This document shows positions 61,655 to 64,000 of a stretch of DNA of 64,000 bases, piece by piece; positions within the stretch are counted from its first letter, which is position 1, and each line of letters starts with the position of its first letter. The stretch is from the NCBI GenBank assembly GCA_028684065.1, contig JAQUGO010000006.1, positions 113,726 through 177,725 on the forward strand, in the 5' to 3' direction. This stretch comes from Sulfurospirillaceae bacterium (lineage in GTDB: Bacteria; Campylobacterota; Campylobacteria; Campylobacterales; Sulfurospirillaceae). Under the pieces are notes generated by a model that was given only the letters and a program-made list of their open reading frames with translations, was not told where the DNA came from and searched no databases. The position numbers were made by a program, and so were the translations under genes.

Positions 61655-63854
61655 ATATTTCAGAATCTTGATCCGTAAACTTATCCCGTATCATCAAAAA
61701 TTCATCTAAATTTTCTAGAAAAAGCTCCATCAATTTAGGGTCAAAATGTTTGCCTTTTTCAGCCTCGAAAAGTTCTAATATACGGGGTAATTCCCATGCT
61801 TTTTTATAAGGTCTGATACTGCCAAGAGCATCAAAAGCATCAGCAATGGCCGTAATACGTCCAAAGATATGAATCTCCTCACCACTAAGTTGGCGAGGGT
61901 AACCTGTACCGTCGTATTTTTCATGATGTTCATGGGCGACAATGGCTGCGGCTTGAAGGATTGGTCGATTGGAGCCATGGAGGATATTAAAACCTATCTC
62001 ACTGTGTTTCTTCATAACCTCCCACTCTTCGGGCTCAAATTTACCAGGTTTTAACAAAATATGATCAGGAATAGCAATTTTACCAATGTCATGCATTGGT
62101 GAAGCTGTAAATAAAATATGTGCCTCATCAAATGGTAGACCAGCCTTAAGCGCTAGTAAACGGGAGTAAAAAGCTACTCTTCTAATATGGTTTCCTGTCT
62201 CCTTATTGCGTGATTCTGCCACTTCACTCATCCTAAAGATAAGTTCCTTTTGTGTCTCTTCGATTTCATAATGTGCACGAATAAGTTCTGTAATATTATG
62301 ACGAATTGCCATATATTCTATGATTTCATTGTGTGCATTATAAATGGGTAACATAACGGTATCAAACCAAACAGTATGCCCGTCCTTATGGATGTATTGT
62401 AGTGTGCCTTTCCAGATTTTTCCCGCTTCAACTATTTCCCACATGGTATTTATCTGTTCAATATTATCTGGATGATGCATCATATCATGCGTTTGTCCTT
62501 TTAACTCACCAAGCGTATAGCCCATAGTTTCACAAAAGAGCTCATTTGCATAGATAATACGTCTTGATGTATCAATACGTGTAAGAACAGTGCTTTCCTG
62601 AATAGCCTTTTCGTACTCTTTATGAAGATTTAAAGCTTCTTGGTAATGGCTGTCTGAAATATCAAGCTCATACCGTAATTTTTCTTTAAAAAGTTCATGT
62701 TCTGTAATGTCTGTTCGGATTCCAATGTATTCGATCAAGTTATTGTTGCCATCTAAGATAGGATGAATAAAGGTGTCAACATAATAAGGCATTCCATCTT
62801 TTTTACGATTTTTGATAACCCCGTGCCATGGTTTTTTTGCCTGAATGGTTTTCCATAATGTTTCAAAAACACTTTGGGGCATATCGGGGTGTCTTACTAT
62901 GTTATGAGGTTTACCTATCAACTCCTCTTCCCGGTATCCAGATATTGTGCAAAACATAGGGTTGACATAGGTGATAATGCCTTTAGCATTGGTTTTAGAG
63001 ACAATAGAACTGCTATCGATGGCCGTTTTATAGTCCATTAAAATAGCTTGTTGGCAGGCGAGTTCATTCGTTTTGCGACCATAATCAATCCAAAAATCAA
63101 CTTTTAAAGAGATTTCTTCATTGACAAAAGGTTTTTTGAGAAATTCAGAAGCGCCTAGTTTGTATAGTTTACTGATCAAGTGTGCATCATTATGACCCGA
63201 TAAAACCAGTACAGGTAGTGCAATGTAGTGTGGATTTTTTTTAATAATATCGAGTAATTCAGCACCATTCATTCCTGGAAGCTCCAAATCAAGAATAACC
63301 AAATCAATGGAATGTTCTTTCATTAGAGGCAAGGCTTCTTGGACCGTTTTGGCGATGAGTAAGTTATAGTTTCTAGGTTTAAAAAGATTACTGAGCTGGC
63401 GATGTACCACAGCAGAATCATCCACTATTAAGATTGTTTGACCTTTGTTCTTTTCGAGGCGTTGAATCAGTTGGTGAATTTCAGAAATCGTTTTAATGAT
63501 TTTTTTGTCTTTAATAAAATAATCTATGACACCATATCTGAAAAGTTCATCTCGTCTCAATTGGTCATCATCAGAGGTAAAAACAACAATTTTAGTATCG
63601 GAGAGATGATGAATGGCCGATAAAAGTTCTTCACCTTCACCATCGGGTAGATGTAAGTCTAGGATAATTAAATCAAATGTTGTTGTAAAAAGTTGTGTAA
63701 TAGCTTCTTGTAATGCAAAAGCTTGGGTACATGTATGCCCAAGTTTACTTAATCCTGAAGATATATAGTTATTGATGAATTTCGAATCTTCAACAACTAA
63801 AATAGATGCTACGATAGGACTACTTATTTTATTAGTTATTTTTTTACAGTTCAT
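61653..63854 (-). CDS. REC-REC-PAS-PAS-HD-GYP c-di-GMP phosphodiesterase
   Basis: About 733 residues, cytoplasmic. Two receivers come first (phosphoacceptors in DLIILDLHLPDGEG and DLVILDLELPGMNG), then two PAS domains of the Aer type (each with the NPMFCTISGY or NELFCETMGY block), then HD-GYP with MHDIGKIAIPD and HHEKYDGTGYP. HD-GYP enzymes open c-di-GMP to pGpG or GMP. Double receivers allow input from two kinases; none is adjacent. The start at 63854 (MNCKKITN) follows AGGGTG; an earlier in-frame ATG is possible. Confidence 0.9.
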   Translation of the reverse strand: MNCKKITNKISSPIVASILVVEDSKFINNYISSGLSKLGHTCTQAFALQEAITQLFTTTFDLIILDLHLPDGEGEELLSAIHHLSDTKIVVFTSDDDQLRRDELFRYGVIDYFIKDKKIIKTISEIHQLIQRLEKNKGQTILIVDDSAVVHRQLSNLFKPRNYNLLIAKTVQEALPLMKEHSIDLVILDLELPGMNGAELLDIIKKNPHYIALPVLVLSGHNDAHLISKLYKLGASEFLKKPFVNEEISLKVDFWIDYGRKTNELACQQAILMDYKTAIDSSSIVSKTNAKGIITYVNPMFCTISGYREEELIGKPHNIVRHPDMPQSVFETLWKTIQAKKPWHGVIKNRKKDGMPYYVDTFIHPILDGNNNLIEYIGIRTDITEHELFKEKLRYELDISDSHYQEALNLHKEYEKAIQESTVLTRIDTSRRIIYANELFCETMGYTLGELKGQTHDMMHHPDNIEQINTMWEIVEAGKIWKGTLQYIHKDGHTVWFDTVMLPIYNAHNEIIEYMAIRHNITELIRAHYEIEETQKELIFRMSEVAESRNKETGNHIRRVAFYSRLLALKAGLPFDEAHILFTASPMHDIGKIAIPDHILLKPGKFEPEEWEVMKKHSEIGFNILHGSNRPILQAAAIVAHEHHEKYDGTGYPRQLSGEEIHIFGRITAIADAFDALGSIRPYKKAWELPRILELFEAEKGKHFDPKLMELFLENLDEFLMIRDKFTDQDSEI

Positions 63855-63986
63855 GTTCACCCTAAACATTAAAATACAAATTTTAAGTAATGATTGTAGC
63901 GAAAAAAAATTAAATATTTTTAATAGTGCCAATAGTAATATTAAACTGAAGATAAAAACAAAGGAAGTGCTACAATTAAGAAGAGG

Positions 63987-64000
63987 TGGTGGCTGGAGAC
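63987..64000 (-). tRNA. Probable 3' end of a tRNA, truncated by window edge
   Basis: The minus strand reads TCCAGCC-A-CCA at its end, matching a 7-nt acceptor strand (predicting a GGCTGGA 5' end), discriminator A and encoded CCA. Only 14 nt are inside the window, so the isotype cannot be named. Confidence 0.45.

Noticed and set aside
1..64000. CRISPR arrays, insertion sequences, prophage genes, rRNA
   Set aside because: No regularly spaced repeats, transposase, integrase, phage or rRNA sequence was recognised on either strand.

Overview
The window is an ordinary, gene-dense stretch of an AT-rich bacterial chromosome. The gene set points to Campylobacterota, most likely a free-living Sulfurospirillum-like organism. 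Supporting points are the dimeric all-alpha dUTPase, a CiaB-family protein, HQWRQPL-type cytoplasmic histidine kinases, many GGDEF/EAL/HD-GYP proteins, and a split biotin carboxylase without a fused biotinyl domain. This assignment is inference from protein character, not from a search. I saw no rRNA, no CRISPR array and no insertion sequence. A tRNA 3' end may be cut by the right edge.

Layout. 1-3029: an HlyD/ATPase/ABC-2 permease export operon (minus). 3196-8279: rhodanese, bacteriohemerythrin, two MFS exporters and an AraC regulator. 8382-12020: phoH, an LpxH-like phosphoesterase, a patatin and dUTPase in a tightly overlapping plus-strand run. 12031-13921: queD, queE and queC for 7-deazaguanine (preQ0) synthesis. 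13998-16441: a periplasmic-sensing diguanylate cyclase and a thioesterase. 16516-25496: the phosphate-starvation region, with phoU-phoB-phoR-like genes, an OlsF-type ornithine-lipid synthase, a YgiD dioxygenase and pstSCAB. 25664-29136: outer-membrane receptor, small periplasmic protein and diguanylate cyclase. 29259-34191: a response regulator and cytoplasmic PAS kinase, followed by an uncharacterised polytopic membrane protein and a Tat-exported metallo-beta-lactamase-fold protein. 34245-38025: a CobW GTPase fusion and a radical-SAM DNA-metabolism pair. 38172-45360: a GGDEF-EAL protein, an AraC/MFS/aldo-keto reductase cluster, a YaiI protein and RhlE. 45598-49725: Pit phosphate transporter, a PilZ-like protein and MetY. 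49838-53966: CiaB, biotin carboxylase and a FetB-like permease. 54032-58874: a MotA/MotB-like (ZorAB-like) pair, a Cys-rich lipoprotein and an EAL-CBS-GGDEF protein. 58869-63854: an Fsr-like MFS exporter with its YheO-like regulator, a beta-hydroxyacid dehydrogenase, and a double-REC PAS HD-GYP protein.

How it works together. The clearest regulatory story is phosphate. Direct 7-4-7 repeats with an 11-bp period (TGTWAYC-N4-TGTAATS) lie exactly 9 nt upstream of -10 hexamers in front of pstS, phoU and the ornithine-lipid synthase. A perfect copy sits close to the pit start codon, where it would repress. This predicts that the PhoB-like regulator switches on Pst and phosphorus-free ornithine lipids and switches off low-affinity Pit. 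The same geometry with a different sequence (TGAGACA-type repeats, 9 nt, TATAAT) precedes the unknown membrane protein/Tat-MBL operon. It lies directly after the genes of another OmpR-type regulator and kinase, which suggests a complete sense-and-respond module of unknown function.

Other signals are a 10-bp palindrome TTACATGTAA found at least 12 times, an 80-nt intergenic element present twice with a compensatory base change, and a 23-bp perfect inverted repeat at 38093-38174.
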